64,000 bases of DNA from Candidatus Methanobinarius endosymbioticus (GTDB lineage Archaea > Methanobacteriota > Methanobacteria > Methanobacteriales > Methanobacteriaceae). Positions within the stretch are counted from its first letter, which is position 1, and each line of letters starts with the position of its first letter. The notes beneath the pieces are model-generated. The model saw only the letters and a program-made list of their open reading frames with translations. It had not been told where the DNA came from and did no database searches. A program made the translations under genes and the position numbers. The DNA lies in NCBI GenBank assembly GCA_003315655.1, contig NIZT01000025.1:95974-159973 (forward strand). The letters are read 5' to 3'. Below are positions 40,037 through 50,599 of the stretch, in pieces.

Positions 40037-42319
40037 TTATTTTCTAGGAATAATAACAAATCCAAATACACTTAATAACAACACTAAGAAAATAACTATT
40101 ATTGACATTCCTGTTTTTTTCATATTTGCAGACACAACTGAATTATTATATATATCATCAACATAGCTATTTGGTGGAATAGGTGTTAAAAATGGATTAA
40201 CTTTTACTAGTCCCATTAAGCACTGTTTAAATTAAAAACAAGAGAATCAGCTCCTGTTGAGAAGTTAAACCTCGAACACTAGTCATGGTTAAAGGATGAC
40301 TCAAAACAGATTGTAAAGAAGCCCAACTATCTGGCGTATAATCTTCAGAGTTCAATGTATTAAGGCTATCAATAAGATCTTGAAGACCACTATAATCAAT
40401 AGCATTTAAAACTACAGATCTAGATTGAATTGCAGTAAAAGTATAATTAATAGAATAATTAGTAGAATACGTATTATCCGGTGCTTTAAGAATATAATGG
40501 AAAATATCTATCCCATCAACACCAGTAACATTACTACCAACAAAAACACCAGTAACAAAGAAATCCACAATAGATCCAACAATTGGATTGCCATTAGATG
40601 TTAAATTAGCTACCAATTGAACAACATCACCAACAACACCAGAAACAGAACTAACAACTAAATTAGTGTTAATCTTACTAACAGTTAAAGTCCCAGCTAC
40701 TGAGCGACTACCATTAAAAGTGTCATTACCAGCATATTCAGCAAAATAGTTAGTATCAAATAGTTCAAGAAGATAATGGAAAATAGCTATCCCATCAACA
40801 CCAGTAACATTACTACCAATAATAACACTATTAACAAAGAAATATACAGTAACTCCACTAATAGGATTACCATAAGCAGTCAAATTAGCTACCAATTGAA
40901 CATTATCACCAACAGTACCAGAAACAGGACGAACAACTAAAGTATTAGTACCTTTTGAAACATCGAGAGTTATTTGATAGATAATGTCACCTAAGAATTG
41001 AAAATCGATGATATTAGATAAGCTATTTATCATAATTGGAACATTAGTTTCATTTTTATAGCTATAATCTATAATTTTATTATTATCATAAATTAAAGTG
41101 ATGAAATATGTTAAATCCGGTAATTTATCAATATCATAGTCTCCACTACCCTCATGATGTTACAATAGTGATTTAATATTTAGTATTTGACCTGCATTAA
41201 TAACTGTATTATTACTAATCTTTAAATAATAAAAATTTTGAGTATCATCAGGCCAATTAAGATTAACAAAACTATTCATTAGTTGATTCATATATGTACT
41301 ATTACTAATATCTGGATTAACCCAAAAATAAAAGTTATCTTTCAAATTAATCCTACCATCTGTCTTAATAATAGTTTCACCAGTATTGTTATAAAAGACA
41401 GAAAAGGAAACATTAAGCCTAAAATTATCAAAACCACCATTAACGATCGCACTACCAGTAGAAGTTGCTCTGTTATTTATGAAAATACAACTAACAATAC
41501 TAATCTGGCTATTCTGACTATTATAGATTGCACCATCTCTACTACCTGCGGTATTATTTATGAAAGTACAGTCAATTAAAGTAGTAACACTATTACCATA
41601 ATTATCGATTGCATCACCGTTAAGATCAACCCTATTATTTATAAAAACATAGTTAGTTAAGATCATAGTTGTAGAACCTTGAGCTTCGATTGCACCGCTA
41701 TCTCTATTTGCTCTGTATCTTTGAAAGTACAATTATCACCAGTTAACTTAGCAGAAATACCAGTATAAATTACTCCACCATAAAAATTAGCAGTGTTATT
41801 TAAAAAATTACAATTAGTTAATCTAACATCGCCCTCAGTATAGATTACTCCACCAAAAGTAGGAGAAGTATTATTTACAAAATCACAATTAGTTACTCTA
41901 ACAACATCTTCATTATAGATTACTCCACCATGTCTACTTCCAGTACCAGGAGTAATATAGTTTTTTAGAGTTGTGTTTATAATGGTTAATCGCCCTCCAT
42001 TGTTTATTTGAAATAATCTTCCATCACCAGCTAAAGTAATGGTCATGTTTTTTACAGAGGTCTCTGTTATTGTAACATTCTTTACATTAGATATAACTAT
42101 ATAATGATCATTTAAGTTGTTGTATTCTCCATTAATGAGTTTTATGTTGATATTTCCAGTACCTCCATCGATAGTATCTTTAAGACTAAGACCCCGAACT
42201 AAATTGTGATTTGCTGCAGATACTGCACTTAAGCTTATTAGTGATAATATTAGTATGATAAGTGAGTTTATTATAAAGTTGATTTTTATTGAATTATTCT
42301 TGTTTATTGATTTTTTCAC
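40037..42319 (-). pseudogene. Adhesin-like surface protein, disrupted
   Basis: A former secreted protein of about 750 residues. GTG 42319 behind GGAGGTGA starts a signal peptide (hydrophobic core about IINSLIILILSLISLSAVSA). Next comes a parallel β-helix of the adhesin-like/polymorphic type with repeats such as CDFVNNTSPTFGGVIYTEG and CTFINNTAGSRDGAIYN. Two similar Ig-like repeats follow (shared VQLVANLT and GSNVTGVDGI), then a C-terminal membrane anchor, SIIVIFLVLLLSVFGFVII. Frameshifts lie near 41700 and 40225-40200, and a stop in the frame near 41160. Such proteins sit on the pseudomurein surface and are thought to mediate contact with other cells. The β-helix repeats themselves are well preserved, so inactivation looks recent. 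Confidence 0.85.
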
Positions 42320-42591
42320 GTTTTTCACCTCCTTTACATTTAATAATAAACTTAATATAGGCTAAGAAATGTTTAATTATATATTTCATGTTTTTTCTAA
42401 AAAATGAAAAAATCCTTTATATTTCTTATTTTTTAAATTTATTCATAATTTTTAAAATATAAATAAAGAATACAAAATAAGTATTCCCTATCATATATAT
42501 TGAGCAATCACTGTATATAGTTTTATATAACCTGAAGAAAAATAAAAAAAACGAGAATTATAAAAACATTACCAAAATAATAAAAAAACAA

Positions 42592-43290
42592 TTAAAAAGT
42601 AGCAATTATACCAATAATTGCCCCAGAAATAGTAGCTAATAAATTTACATGTTCATTAGTTATGAAGTTTCTTCTTTCTAAAACTGCTCCAAGAATACTA
42701 TCCATAAAACAACCAATGGTTCCAGATATAACTGCAATTTTTAATGATACAAAAGGATCAGAGATTATTCCAAGTAAAAATGCTGTTAAACCTATAATTG
42801 CAGTACCAATTATCCCAACTACAGTTCCAAGAACTGAAACTGCCCCATCAGTTCCAGGAGATACTTTTTTAAAAGTAGTAATGAGTCTAGGTTTTTGAAG
42901 TATTCCAATTTCACTAGCTAATGTATCAGCAGTTGCAGTTGCAATAGCTCCAATAAATCCTCCTACAAGTGGAAGATAATAACCACCAAATGCAGCCATT
43001 ATAAAAGCTACTACACCATTAGAGATAACATTCTTTGCAGTTCTTTTTCCTTCATATATTCCTAAATTTTGTTTATAATACTTACTATGTCTAGTTGCAA
43101 TAAGACTTAAAATTAAAAAGAGTAAAATTAAGAGCAACCAACTTATACCAGCAGAAAAGATAATTATTACTCCCATTACAATCATAGCGAGAGTTCCCCA
43201 AATATCTAATGCTTTTCTTTTATATGTGAATACTCCAACTATAAAAAGTAAAATCACATATCCCCAATTTATCATTAAGGCCTGTTCCAT
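42592..43290 (-). CDS. DUF92 family membrane protein (TIGR00297)
   Basis: A 232-residue protein with six or seven hydrophobic helices and the DUF92 signature: RTAKNVISNGVVAFIMA, GFIGAIATATADTLASEIG, KKVSPGTDGAVSVLGTVVG and CFMDSILGAVLERR. The family is homologous to plant VTE6 and yeast/plant dolichol-kinase-like enzymes that use CTP to phosphorylate isoprenoid alcohol phosphates. In archaea a role in recycling geranylgeranyl groups is plausible but not shown. The conserved acidic residues in the ATADTLASE and DSILGA segments are kept. It is intact and lies upstream of the dead adhesin gene on the same strand. Confidence 0.82.
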   Translation of the reverse strand: MEQALMINWGYVILLFIVGVFTYKRKALDIWGTLAMIVMGVIIIFSAGISWLLLILLFLILSLIATRHSKYYKQNLGIYEGKRTAKNVISNGVVAFIMAAFGGYYLPLVGGFIGAIATATADTLASEIGILQKPRLITTFKKVSPGTDGAVSVLGTVVGIIGTAIIGLTAFLLGIISDPFVSLKIAVISGTIGCFMDSILGAVLERRNFITNEHVNLLATISGAIIGIIATF

Positions 43291-43529
43291 AATAGTTCCT
43301 CACAATTCCTTGTTAATATTTATAAATTGATTTATATAAATATGCCGAATTGATCAAAATAAATAATAAAAAAACATTGAAAAATAATATTCAAAAATAA
43401 TAAAAATTAAAGAAAAATAAAATAGAAAATAATAAAATAATAAGATAAAATAATATTAAATGTAAAATCTTAGAAAATATCTAAAACTTTAATTCTAAAA
43501 ATAATGAAAAATAAGTTAAATTTTAGAAA

Positions 43530-44108
43530 TTAATCTAAAACTTTACTTTTTATAATTTCTACTCTTTTGAGAGGATATATTTTTTTAGCTTTGTGATAAA
43601 TTTCAGAAGCCATTCTTCCATTTACAGAAGTTTCAATAACATCTTCATAACTTCTTTCACTAGATAATTTTTCAACAAGCTCTGTGATTGTTTTCCTCAT
43701 GAATTTTTGTTGGGAAGATTTTGATCTTCTTGTTGTAATAGCTAAAACATGAAGTTTCATTTTTTGATCATCTTTAGTTTTAATGAAAACATGAGTATCG
43801 ATCCTACTGGTTCCTCTTCTAATCATACTTCTAACATAATCAGTAGTTACTTTATGACCAGTGAATTTTGTGTTAGCTATGTCTCCAGCTACATTATCAA
43901 CTTCAAATTTTAATTTTATATATTGTTTACTGAAATCACCAGTTAATTCTCTCATAGTGACTTCTACTCCCCTACCTATTAAAAAATCAGGATCTCTAGA
44001 AGGAGTATCCTCTATTTCTTTATCTCCAAAAGCTATTGGGGTTTTAATAGTATACCAAGATTTTTCTTTCCATGTGTCACGTGCTCTTCTTCTTTTTGCC
44101 TTTGCCAT
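43530..44108 (-). CDS. rps3ae: 30S ribosomal protein eS1 (S3Ae)
   Basis: A 192-residue archaeal/eukaryotic ribosomal protein of the small subunit, near the mRNA exit and the 3' end of 16S rRNA. Typical strings are MAKAKRRRARDTWKEKSWY, the GRGVEVTMRELTGD segment, RMIRRGTSRIDTH-like SMIRRGTSRIDTH, and the C-terminal YPLKRVEIIKSKVL. It is basic at the N terminus as expected. AAAGGAT lies about ten bases before the ATG. The gene stands alone between two AT-rich spacers, and the frame is intact. Confidence 0.97.
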   Translation of the reverse strand: MAKAKRRRARDTWKEKSWYTIKTPIAFGDKEIEDTPSRDPDFLIGRGVEVTMRELTGDFSKQYIKLKFEVDNVAGDIANTKFTGHKVTTDYVRSMIRRGTSRIDTHVFIKTKDDQKMKLHVLAITTRRSKSSQQKFMRKTITELVEKLSSERSYEDVIETSVNGRMASEIYHKAKKIYPLKRVEIIKSKVLD

Positions 44109-44616
44109 ATATATAACATCCTTTTAATCGTTAATGTATTCTTTAATTTGTAAATTTAATGTTTTAATCTTAAATATTGATCAAACAGCATTCAATCATG
44201 TAGAATAACTTGTTTAAATCTTATTATTATTAAGATTATGAAAATTTAAATAAATCTAAAACTCTTGAAATGAATCTAAATAAATGTAAAATCTAGATAA
44301 AACTAGCTAAAATGATTATAAAAACAATGAAATTATTCAAAATTAATTTATTAGCTATTATATTAGCTAAATCATAAAATTGATATTGGACTCAATCCAA
44401 ATATTAGTAAAAATTGTTTATAATAAAGTTTTAAAATACTTTAAAACCCGCCCATAAAGGTTAATATAACATTTAGATTTATCTTATTTAAAGTTTTTTA
44501 ATTAATATGTTTTCATAAACATGAAAAAAATAAGATTTTATAAATATCTAAAAATTTATAAAAAATATAATAAAATAATATAAAATACTATAAAGAATAA
44601 ACAATTTAAGAATATA
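44109..44616. other. Intergenic region upstream of eS1
   Basis: About 510 bases. Two short inverted repeats: AATCTTA/TAAGATT at 44217-44237 (7-base loop) and ATATTGGA/TCCAAATAT around 44383-44405. A small G/C-richer patch occurs at 44455-44470. The eS1 promoter must be here. No gene is seen. Confidence 0.5.
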
Positions 44617-44952
44617 TTATAATGGAGATTTCATAAACTTGTAATGTTCAATATAACGATTGAGAACATCATCAATAGGACCTTCATCTTCAACTAATTT
44701 TATACCTGCTTCTTCAATTCCAAATTTAGATTTAAATCCTGTTTGAACACAAATCATAATATCACAATCCTGAATTACATCTAAAGTTTTCATCCATTGA
44801 TGTTTTTGACCTGGTTCAAATTCAACTTTTCTTTTTTCAATAAATGATTTATTATTTCCTTCTTCATCAAAATCAAAAATACAAATTGATCTAGCTTTTC
44901 CAAAATGTAAATCAACATTTTTTCCATCTGATGAGGCAACAGCTATTCTCAT
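44617..44952 (-). CDS. NifX/NifB-C-terminal-like protein (dinitrogenase Fe-Mo cofactor fold)
   Basis: A 111-residue RNase H-like protein of the NafY/NifX/VnfX fold. It starts MRIAVASSDGKNVDLHFGKA; the HFG and IFD strings, then VIQDCDIMICVQTGFKSKFGIEEAGIK, are family marks. Small members in methanogens may bind iron-sulfur or iron-molybdenum precursors; most do not belong to nitrogen fixation. I chose the ATG at 44952 since GGAGG overlaps the in-frame TTG at 44964 and fits as its ribosome binding site. The gene lies 72 bases downstream of the iron-sulfur flavoprotein gene and may be co-transcribed. The frame is intact. Confidence 0.82.
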   Translation of the reverse strand: MRIAVASSDGKNVDLHFGKARSICIFDFDEEGNNKSFIEKRKVEFEPGQKHQWMKTLDVIQDCDIMICVQTGFKSKFGIEEAGIKLVEDEGPIDDVLNRYIEHYKFMKSPL

Positions 44953-45024
44953 AATACCCTCCAAATTACAATTAAAGAGATTTCATTTCTTAATGTTGTT
45001 TTTTAATATTAAGATTTTTTGTAC

Positions 45025-45594
45025 TCAATCTCTTATTTTATTAATTAATTTGGCTACATTCTCGCTAAAAAGCTTAATTGTATTAATTCCTTCTTCATCT
45101 TTACCAGAAGTTCCTTCTTCAAGTGCAAAAACAATATTCCAATAATTTGAACCGACCAATATCATGTTATTGATTGGAAAAACCATGTTCATTTCTTGAA
45201 GTGTTAGAGTTTGTCCTCCTCTCCTACCTACAGCTATAGGACCTCCAACCATCCAAGATAAAAATTGATCAGTTCCACGAGACACTTTCCCCATTCTTTG
45301 AAGGGCAGCCATTATGTCTCCTCTAGCTGTGCCAAAATAAACAGGGGTTGCAGGAATGAATCCGTCTGCTTGTCTTATTTCATCGATTATTTCATCAAGC
45401 CCATCTTTTAATACACAATTACCTTTTTCTACACATTTATTACAAGCTATACAAGATTGAATTTTCATTCCTCTAAGACTTAAAATTTTAGTACTTAAAC
45501 CATTTTTTTCTATTTCTTCTGCACATGTTTTTAAAATGTCTACTGTATTACTGTTCTTTCTAGGACTTCCACTTAATAAAATTACTTCTGCCAT
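45025..45594 (-). CDS. Iron-sulfur flavoprotein / NADPH-dependent FMN reductase family
   Basis: A 189-residue flavodoxin-like protein. SGSPRKNSNT (8-17) is the FMN phosphate loop. Cysteines 48, 51, 54 and 60 form a C-x2-C-x2-C-x5-C cluster as in methanogen iron-sulfur flavoprotein (Isf), which binds a 4Fe-4S cluster and FMN and can reduce O2 and H2O2 with ferredoxin electrons. The PVYFGTARGDIMAALQRMG and VGRRGGQTLTLQEMN segments fit the family. An oxygen-protection or electron-transfer role is inferred. The NifX-like gene follows on the same strand. The frame is intact. Confidence 0.87.
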   Translation of the reverse strand: MAEVILLSGSPRKNSNTVDILKTCAEEIEKNGLSTKILSLRGMKIQSCIACNKCVEKGNCVLKDGLDEIIDEIRQADGFIPATPVYFGTARGDIMAALQRMGKVSRGTDQFLSWMVGGPIAVGRRGGQTLTLQEMNMVFPINNMILVGSNYWNIVFALEEGTSGKDEEGINTIKLFSENVAKLINKIRD

Positions 45595-46129
45595 TTGAAT
45601 TACTTCCCAATATTCTATTATCTTAAATTATTTTGTCATCTCATAATATTAAATATTAATAGAAAATTAATTAATATAAAAATATATTTTTATTATATTT
45701 TATTTTTGTTTATATATATATTAATATAAATTTATTTCAATTCTATAAGATAATTATATATTTATTAATTATTTTATTTTTTTTTATTTTATTAAAAAAT
45801 TTTTACTATAATTTTTATTATAATTAATTTATTTATAAAAAATTTATACAATTATTTTATGAAATTAATACATGATTAAAATTCATGTTAAATTACTAAA
45901 TTTATTAAAAAATAAAAAAAATGGAAAAATTGAAAATCGAAGGGTATAAATAATAAATAAAATAATGTTAAAAATACTTAACAAAATGTAAATATTTATT
46001 TATAAAATATTAAATATGCCTCACATTAATTAATAACACACATTATTAAATTGACATATAAAATTAGTATATTAAATTACAGTTTAAGAAGTAATAAAAA
46101 ATTTATAAAAGATATAAAAAGGTGAAAAA
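45595..46129. other. Divergent intergenic region
   Basis: About 535 bases, extremely A/T-rich in the first 330. GGGTATAAATAAT at 45946-45957 is a good plus-strand TATA-like element for the DUF2178 gene; AAGGTGA at 46119-46124 is that gene's ribosome binding site. Confidence 0.45.
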
Positions 46130-46555
46130 ATGGAAATAAAAGGAAAATCAATAATGGCAATTATCCTATCTTTTAGTAAATATAATTCGGATTTTAGGAT
46201 TAATATATGAGGATATGAAATTTTTTGGATTATCCTATGATTATACTATTTGTAGCAATTATTTTGCTATTAAAAATTTCAATGACATATAAAAACATTT
46301 TTCAATAATTTAAATACAAAAGATGGAAATATTGTAGAAGATGAAAGAACTGAATATATTGAGGAAAGAGAAAGTGTACCTGCATGGGCTTCTGTAATGG
46401 TAATTAATATTTATGCATGAATAGGTATTTTAACACCAAGAAATGTATATCCCCAATACATTCCAATGGCATATGCATTTATATTCACGGCAATAATTGG
46501 ATTCATTACATTTAGTATAAGTCGAATTTATTATAAAAGAAAATATAGTAAATAG
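46130..46555 (+). pseudogene. DUF2178-like membrane protein, disrupted
   Basis: Reads MEIKGKSIMAIILSF, then after shifts LLKISMTYKN, and GNIVEDERTEYIEERESVPAWASVMVINIYA followed by two hydrophobic helices ending RIYYKRKYSK. The DERTEYI-E-E-S segment between two helix pairs is typical of DUF2178 proteins. Shifts lie near 46175, 46230 and 46300, and an in-frame TGA follows INIYA near 46420. The gene is directly upstream of an intact XRE-type regulator, the usual arrangement for this family. The membrane function is unknown. Confidence 0.7.
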
Positions 46556-46697
46556 AAAAATACATTAATAAATATACTAGTTAAATTATTTATTAATTAA
46601 TATTATATTAGATATTAATAGTTATTAGATATAAATCAGCATAAAATTTGAATAAATATTTAAATAATAAGCAGAGAAGTATAAACTGAGATTAAAA

Positions 46698-46901
46698 ATG
46701 AAAAATAGATTAAAAGAATTCAGAGCCATTAATGATATTACTCAAGAGAAATTAGCTAAAAAATTAGGAGTTTCAAGACAAACAATTTTAGCTATAGAAA
46801 AAAATAAATATGATCCTTCATTAAAATTAGCTATTAAAATCACCAAATTATTTGATATTTCGGTAGAAGAACTATTTATTTCAGATGAAGAACAAAATTA
46901 A
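46698..46901 (+). CDS. XRE-family HTH transcriptional regulator
   Basis: A 67-residue single-domain DNA-binding protein. MKNRLKEFRAINDITQEKLA, then KLGVSRQTILAIEKNKYDPS is a classic Cro/C1-type helix-turn-helix (helices 2 and 3 about residues 15-37), and the tail LFDISVEELFISDEEQ is typical of this short YozG-like group. These regulators usually sit beside a small membrane protein gene, here the dead DUF2178 gene 140 bases upstream. The frame is intact, so it may now regulate itself or distant targets, or await decay. Confidence 0.88.
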   Translation: MKNRLKEFRAINDITQEKLAKKLGVSRQTILAIEKNKYDPSLKLAIKITKLFDISVEELFISDEEQN

Positions 46902-46996
46902 ACTTTAAAAATAATAATGAGAACTATAAAAATAGAAAATTTTAAATAATGAAATAATAAAAAATAAAGAAGAATGAAAATATAAAAATATAATTA

Positions 46997-47779
46997 TTAA
47001 GCACCTGCTCCATCTAAAGCAGATAAACAATAACAATCACTTTCATCTTCATTTATAGATTCTATAGTTTTATAAGTTAATTCTATAAGTTCTGAGCCTT
47101 TAATATCCATAATTTCAAAAACTTCATCCATAGTTAAATTGTTTGGAGAAATAGAAGTAGCATAATTAGAAACAAGACATATACTAGCATAACAAAGCTC
47201 TTTTTCTCTAGCTAGAACTGCTTCAGGAAGACCAGTCATTCCTACAAGATCTCCACCTAATTTTTGAAGCATTTTTACTTCAGCAGGACTTTCAAACCTC
47301 GGTCCTTCACTACACACATAAACTCCTTTTTCTACAAAATCCCCATCACTAATAACAGATTTATTAGATATAATATTAGATCTGAGCCTATTGCAATAAG
47401 GTTCAGATACATCTACGTGAACAACTATATCATCATAGAAAGTTTTTTCTCTTCTAGAAGTAAAATCAATAAAATCATCACATACTACCAATGATCCTGG
47501 ATGAATTTTTTCATGAAGAGAACCTACAGCATTAGTAGCTATAATTTGCTTTACCCCTAAATTGTGAAGTCCCCATATATTTGCACGATAATTTATTTTA
47601 TGAGGAGGACAACTATGATCTCCAGAATGTCTTGGCATGAAAGCTATTTTTTTCCCATGAATATCAAAAAGAGAAATTTCTGCAGAATTACCATAGGGAG
47701 TTTTGATTATTTTCTTTTCTATGTTTTCTGCTTGTTTAGTAATGTCATAAACACCACTACCACCAATAATACCTATCAT
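46997..47779 (-). CDS. mtnP: 5'-methylthioadenosine/methylthioinosine phosphorylase
   Basis: A 260-residue purine nucleoside phosphorylase of the MTAP family. GGSGVYD (6-12) and MPRHSGDHSCPPHKINYRAN bind phosphate, NAVGSL and EGPRFESPAE shape the active site, and GMTGLPEAVLAREKELCYAS carries the base and ribose contacts. It releases 5-methylthioribose-1-P from the by-product of polyamine synthesis. In methanogens a related protein acts on methylthioinosine after deamination, so base specificity is open. The C terminus SDCYCLSALDGAGA is slightly longer than usual. The frame is intact. Confidence 0.87.
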   Translation of the reverse strand: MIGIIGGSGVYDITKQAENIEKKIIKTPYGNSAEISLFDIHGKKIAFMPRHSGDHSCPPHKINYRANIWGLHNLGVKQIIATNAVGSLHEKIHPGSLVVCDDFIDFTSRREKTFYDDIVVHVDVSEPYCNRLRSNIISNKSVISDGDFVEKGVYVCSEGPRFESPAEVKMLQKLGGDLVGMTGLPEAVLAREKELCYASICLVSNYATSISPNNLTMDEVFEIMDIKGSELIELTYKTIESINEDESDCYCLSALDGAGA

Positions 47780-48085
47780 AACTACACCTAATTAACTTAA
47801 TACTCATTTTAGAGTAAAAACATTTAATATAACAATTTTTAAAATTATAATATTTAATATAATTATTTAATACAATGTATTAATAATATTATAAAATAAT
47901 ATTTAAAATAATCTTAATAAACTAAATAATCTAATTATATCTTAATAAAATAAAATTAAATAATTAATATGATTAAAATGATTAATTAGATTATAATTAA
48001 TAAATTAAAAATAAAAAATCAACTAAAATCATGATTAAGAAATTGAACTTTAAATTTTAAAACTAAATAAAAAAAGGAAGAAATA
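47780..48085. other. AT-rich intergenic spacer
   Basis: About 305 nearly pure A/T bases between rtcB and mtnP, both on the minus strand. No gene or hairpin is seen. Confidence 0.4.
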
Positions 48086-49534
48086 TTATCCTTTTGTAAC
48101 TGCTAAAGGAACTACTTTAGCTACAAGTTTAGCTATTCCAGTACTATCAGAAGTTCTAACAACTTGATCAACATCTTTATAAGCACCAGGAGCTTCTTCA
48201 GCCAATACTGGAGCAGAATTAGCTTTTACATGTATTCCTTTACTTTCGAGATCAGATTTAATCTCATCCGCAGTAAATTTCTTTTTAGCAGCAGTACGAC
48301 TTAATTTTCTTCCAGCACCATGCGCAGTAGATCCAAAAGTTTCTTCCATGGCGATATCTGTTCCATGGAGAATATAAGAAGCAGTTCCCATAGTTCCAGG
48401 AATTAAAACAGGTTGACCAGCATTTCTATATTCTTTTGGTATTTCAACTCTTTTTGATCCGAAAGCTCGAGTAGCGCCTTTTCTATGAACAATTGCTTCT
48501 TGATTTTGTCCTTTAATATTGTGAACTTCTTTTTTAGCTATATTATGAGCTACATCATATATAACACTCATTTCCATGTCTTCAGAGCTTTGATTAAATA
48601 TTCCTTCAAAAGTTTCTCTTACCCAATGAATCATCATTTGACGATTTGCCCAAGCATAATTTGCTGCAGCAGCCATAGCTTGGTAATACTCTTGAGCTTC
48701 AATTGAATCAATAGGTGCACATGCAAGTTGTCTATCAGGAATATTAAGATTATGTCTTTTATAGGCTTTATCCATTGTACGAAGATAATCAGAACAAACT
48801 TGATGTCCACAACCACGAGATCCGCTATGAACCATTATAGTTATTGTACCAGGTTCTAAATTAAAAATTTTAGCTACTTCTTCATTAAATATTTCATCAA
48901 TTTTTTGAACTTCAAGAAAATGATTTCCAGATCCTAATGAACCCAGTTGAGGAATTCCGCGTTTTTTTGCCTTTTCAGATACTTTAGAAGAATCTGCGTC
49001 TAACATTCGACCATTTTCTTCTAAGAATTTAAGGTCTTCATCCCATCCATATTCATTTTCAACAGCCCATTCAGCTCCAAAATTTAGAACTTCATCTATC
49101 TCATTTTCATCAAGTCTAATTTTCCCTTTACTTCCAACTCCAGAAGGTACATTCACGAAAAGTTTATCAACGATTTCTTTCATTTTAGGTTTAATATCTT
49201 TTTCAGTGAGGTTAGTTCTTATCATCCTAACACCACAATTAATATCAAATCCCACTCCCCCAGGACTTATAACACCAGTACGAACATTAAAAGCTCCAAC
49301 TCCCCCAATAGGAAAACCATAACCAAAATGAATATCGGGTAAACCTATAGCAAATTTTTGGATACCTGGAAGACAAGCTACATTAGCTATTTGTTCGATA
49401 GCATCATCTTCCAAATTTAAAATGGCTTCTTTCTCAAGATAAAAACGTCCAGGGACCTTCATTTCCTTTTTAAAACTACTTGGAATCTCCCAAACATTTT
49501 CACGAATTTCAGTAATATTTTCTTTTATACTCAT
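48086..49534 (-). CDS. rtcB: RNA-splicing ligase RtcB
   Basis: A 482-residue tRNA splicing ligase joining 2',3'-cyclic phosphate or 3'-phosphate to 5'-OH ends with GTP and Mn2+. Signature strings: [28 protein letters not shown] (metal Cys), [42 protein letters not shown] and [12 protein letters not shown], the last containing the guanylylated His region. I place the start at the ATG at 49534 ([10 protein letters not shown]), three codons inside another ATG at 49543; neither has a strong ribosome binding site. No intein is present. The archease gene lies 385 bases upstream on the same strand. Confidence 0.96.
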   Translation of the reverse strand: MSIKENITEIRENVWEIPSSFKKEMKVPGRFYLEKEAILNLEDDAIEQIANVACLPGIQKFAIGLPDIHFGYGFPIGGVGAFNVRTGVISPGGVGFDINCGVRMIRTNLTEKDIKPKMKEIVDKLFVNVPSGVGSKGKIRLDENEIDEVLNFGAEWAVENEYGWDEDLKFLEENGRMLDADSSKVSEKAKKRGIPQLGSLGSGNHFLEVQKIDEIFNEEVAKIFNLEPGTITIMVHSGSRGCGHQVCSDYLRTMDKAYKRHNLNIPDRQLACAPIDSIEAQEYYQAMAAAANYAWANRQMMIHWVRETFEGIFNQSSEDMEMSVIYDVAHNIAKKEVHNIKGQNQEAIVHRKGATRAFGSKRVEIPKEYRNAGQPVLIPGTMGTASYILHGTDIAMEETFGSTAHGAGRKLSRTAAKKKFTADEIKSDLESKGIHVKANSAPVLAEEAPGAYKDVDQVVRTSDSTGIAKLVAKVVPLAVTKG

Positions 49535-49919
49535 AAAAATCATCTATACTTAATTTAATAAAAACTAAATAATTAAAAAAATTATTTTAACATTTAATTT
49601 AAAATGAATTTCAATATGTTCTAATAAATGTAAACTATTATAACTATGATATTCTAGAAATTTAAATAAAATGTATAATATTAATGATATAATCAACATT
49701 ATGCCATTATGATCTACTTTATAAATATTCTTAATATATAAGAATTCTTAAGACAATTTATAATATAATTCATAATATTATTTTTAATATAATTTATAAT
49801 ATAATTTTTAATGATAATTATATATTAATTTAGGAGATTATTAAAATTAACTAATTTAAAAAATTTTAAGAATTAATAGTTTCTAATAGTTTTTAAAATA
49901 ATGATTAATCGATATTAAT
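49535..49919. other. Intergenic spacer between archease and rtcB
   Basis: About 385 A/T-rich bases with no gene. AATATAATTTATAATATAATTTTTAAT-like short tandem runs occur at 49755-49815. Separate promoters for the two genes are likely given the distance. Confidence 0.4.
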
Positions 49920-50390
49920 TTACAAGTCTAATATAACTCTAACTTTACAAATAGTATCACAAAGAACTTTCATCATGTGAAAAGTTACTGCTTTAACTTC
50001 ACTTTTTCTTTCATGTTTATCCCAATCAATATATTCGCCAGTGAGTGATGCTTTTAGTTTATAATTTCCATTACCATCTATTTTATCTGATAAAATCTTT
50101 ACTTCAAATTCTGAAAAAAGGATTAAATCAATTTCATGAAGAATAAGTAGTTCTTCCAAAAAATCATACAATAAAGAAATTTTATCTTCAGATTCTACTG
50201 AAATTTCTCTTGTTTCATTTTTAGCTATTTTTTGAACGTTTGTAATAACATCAAACATGGCTAATGCAGCATTTTCAAAAGCTTCTTCTAATGTATTCCC
50301 ATAAGCCCAATACCCAATATCAGCAGTAACTTCAAAAAATTCAAATTTTTTTTCAATATTCGGATTAATAAGATTTTTTTCTATTTTCAT
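49920..50390 (-). CDS. Archease
   Basis: A 156-residue archease, the small activator that lets RtcB turn over and widens its nucleotide use. It begins with the usual FFEVTADIGYWAYGNTLEEAFENAALAMFDVI block, in which the conserved Asp after TA binds metal, followed by LLYDFLEELLILHEID, and ends EVKAVTFHMMKV, all typical. It lies just upstream of rtcB on the same strand, matching known gene pairing. The frame is intact. Two copies of ATTTGAACGAA lie 57-86 bases upstream of its start. Confidence 0.92.
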   Translation of the reverse strand: MKIEKNLINPNIEKKFEFFEVTADIGYWAYGNTLEEAFENAALAMFDVITNVQKIAKNETREISVESEDKISLLYDFLEELLILHEIDLILFSEFEVKILSDKIDGNGNYKLKASLTGEYIDWDKHERKSEVKAVTFHMMKVLCDTICKVRVILDL

Positions 50391-50446
50391 TTAAATCGTA
50401 AAATTTATAAATAATTTTGTATCGAATTTAAAAGATAATAAAACTT

Positions 50447-50476
50447 ATTTGAACGAAAATAATTCATTTGAACGAA
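50447..50476. repeat. Paired 11-base direct repeat upstream of archease
   Basis: ATTTGAACGAA occurs at 50447-50457 and 50466-50476, 19 bases apart in period, in the divergent region between the archease gene and a small plus-strand gene remnant. Spacing near two helical turns fits a regulator site, but this is a suggestion only. Confidence 0.35.
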
Positions 50477-50599
50477 TTTAATAGTCAAAAATATTACTTA
50501 TTATGAGCTCTCTCGGATTCTTTTTATATGTACTTTTCAACTCATTATTATTATGAACAAAAATATAAATGATAATTTTAAATAATTTTGAGTGATAAT

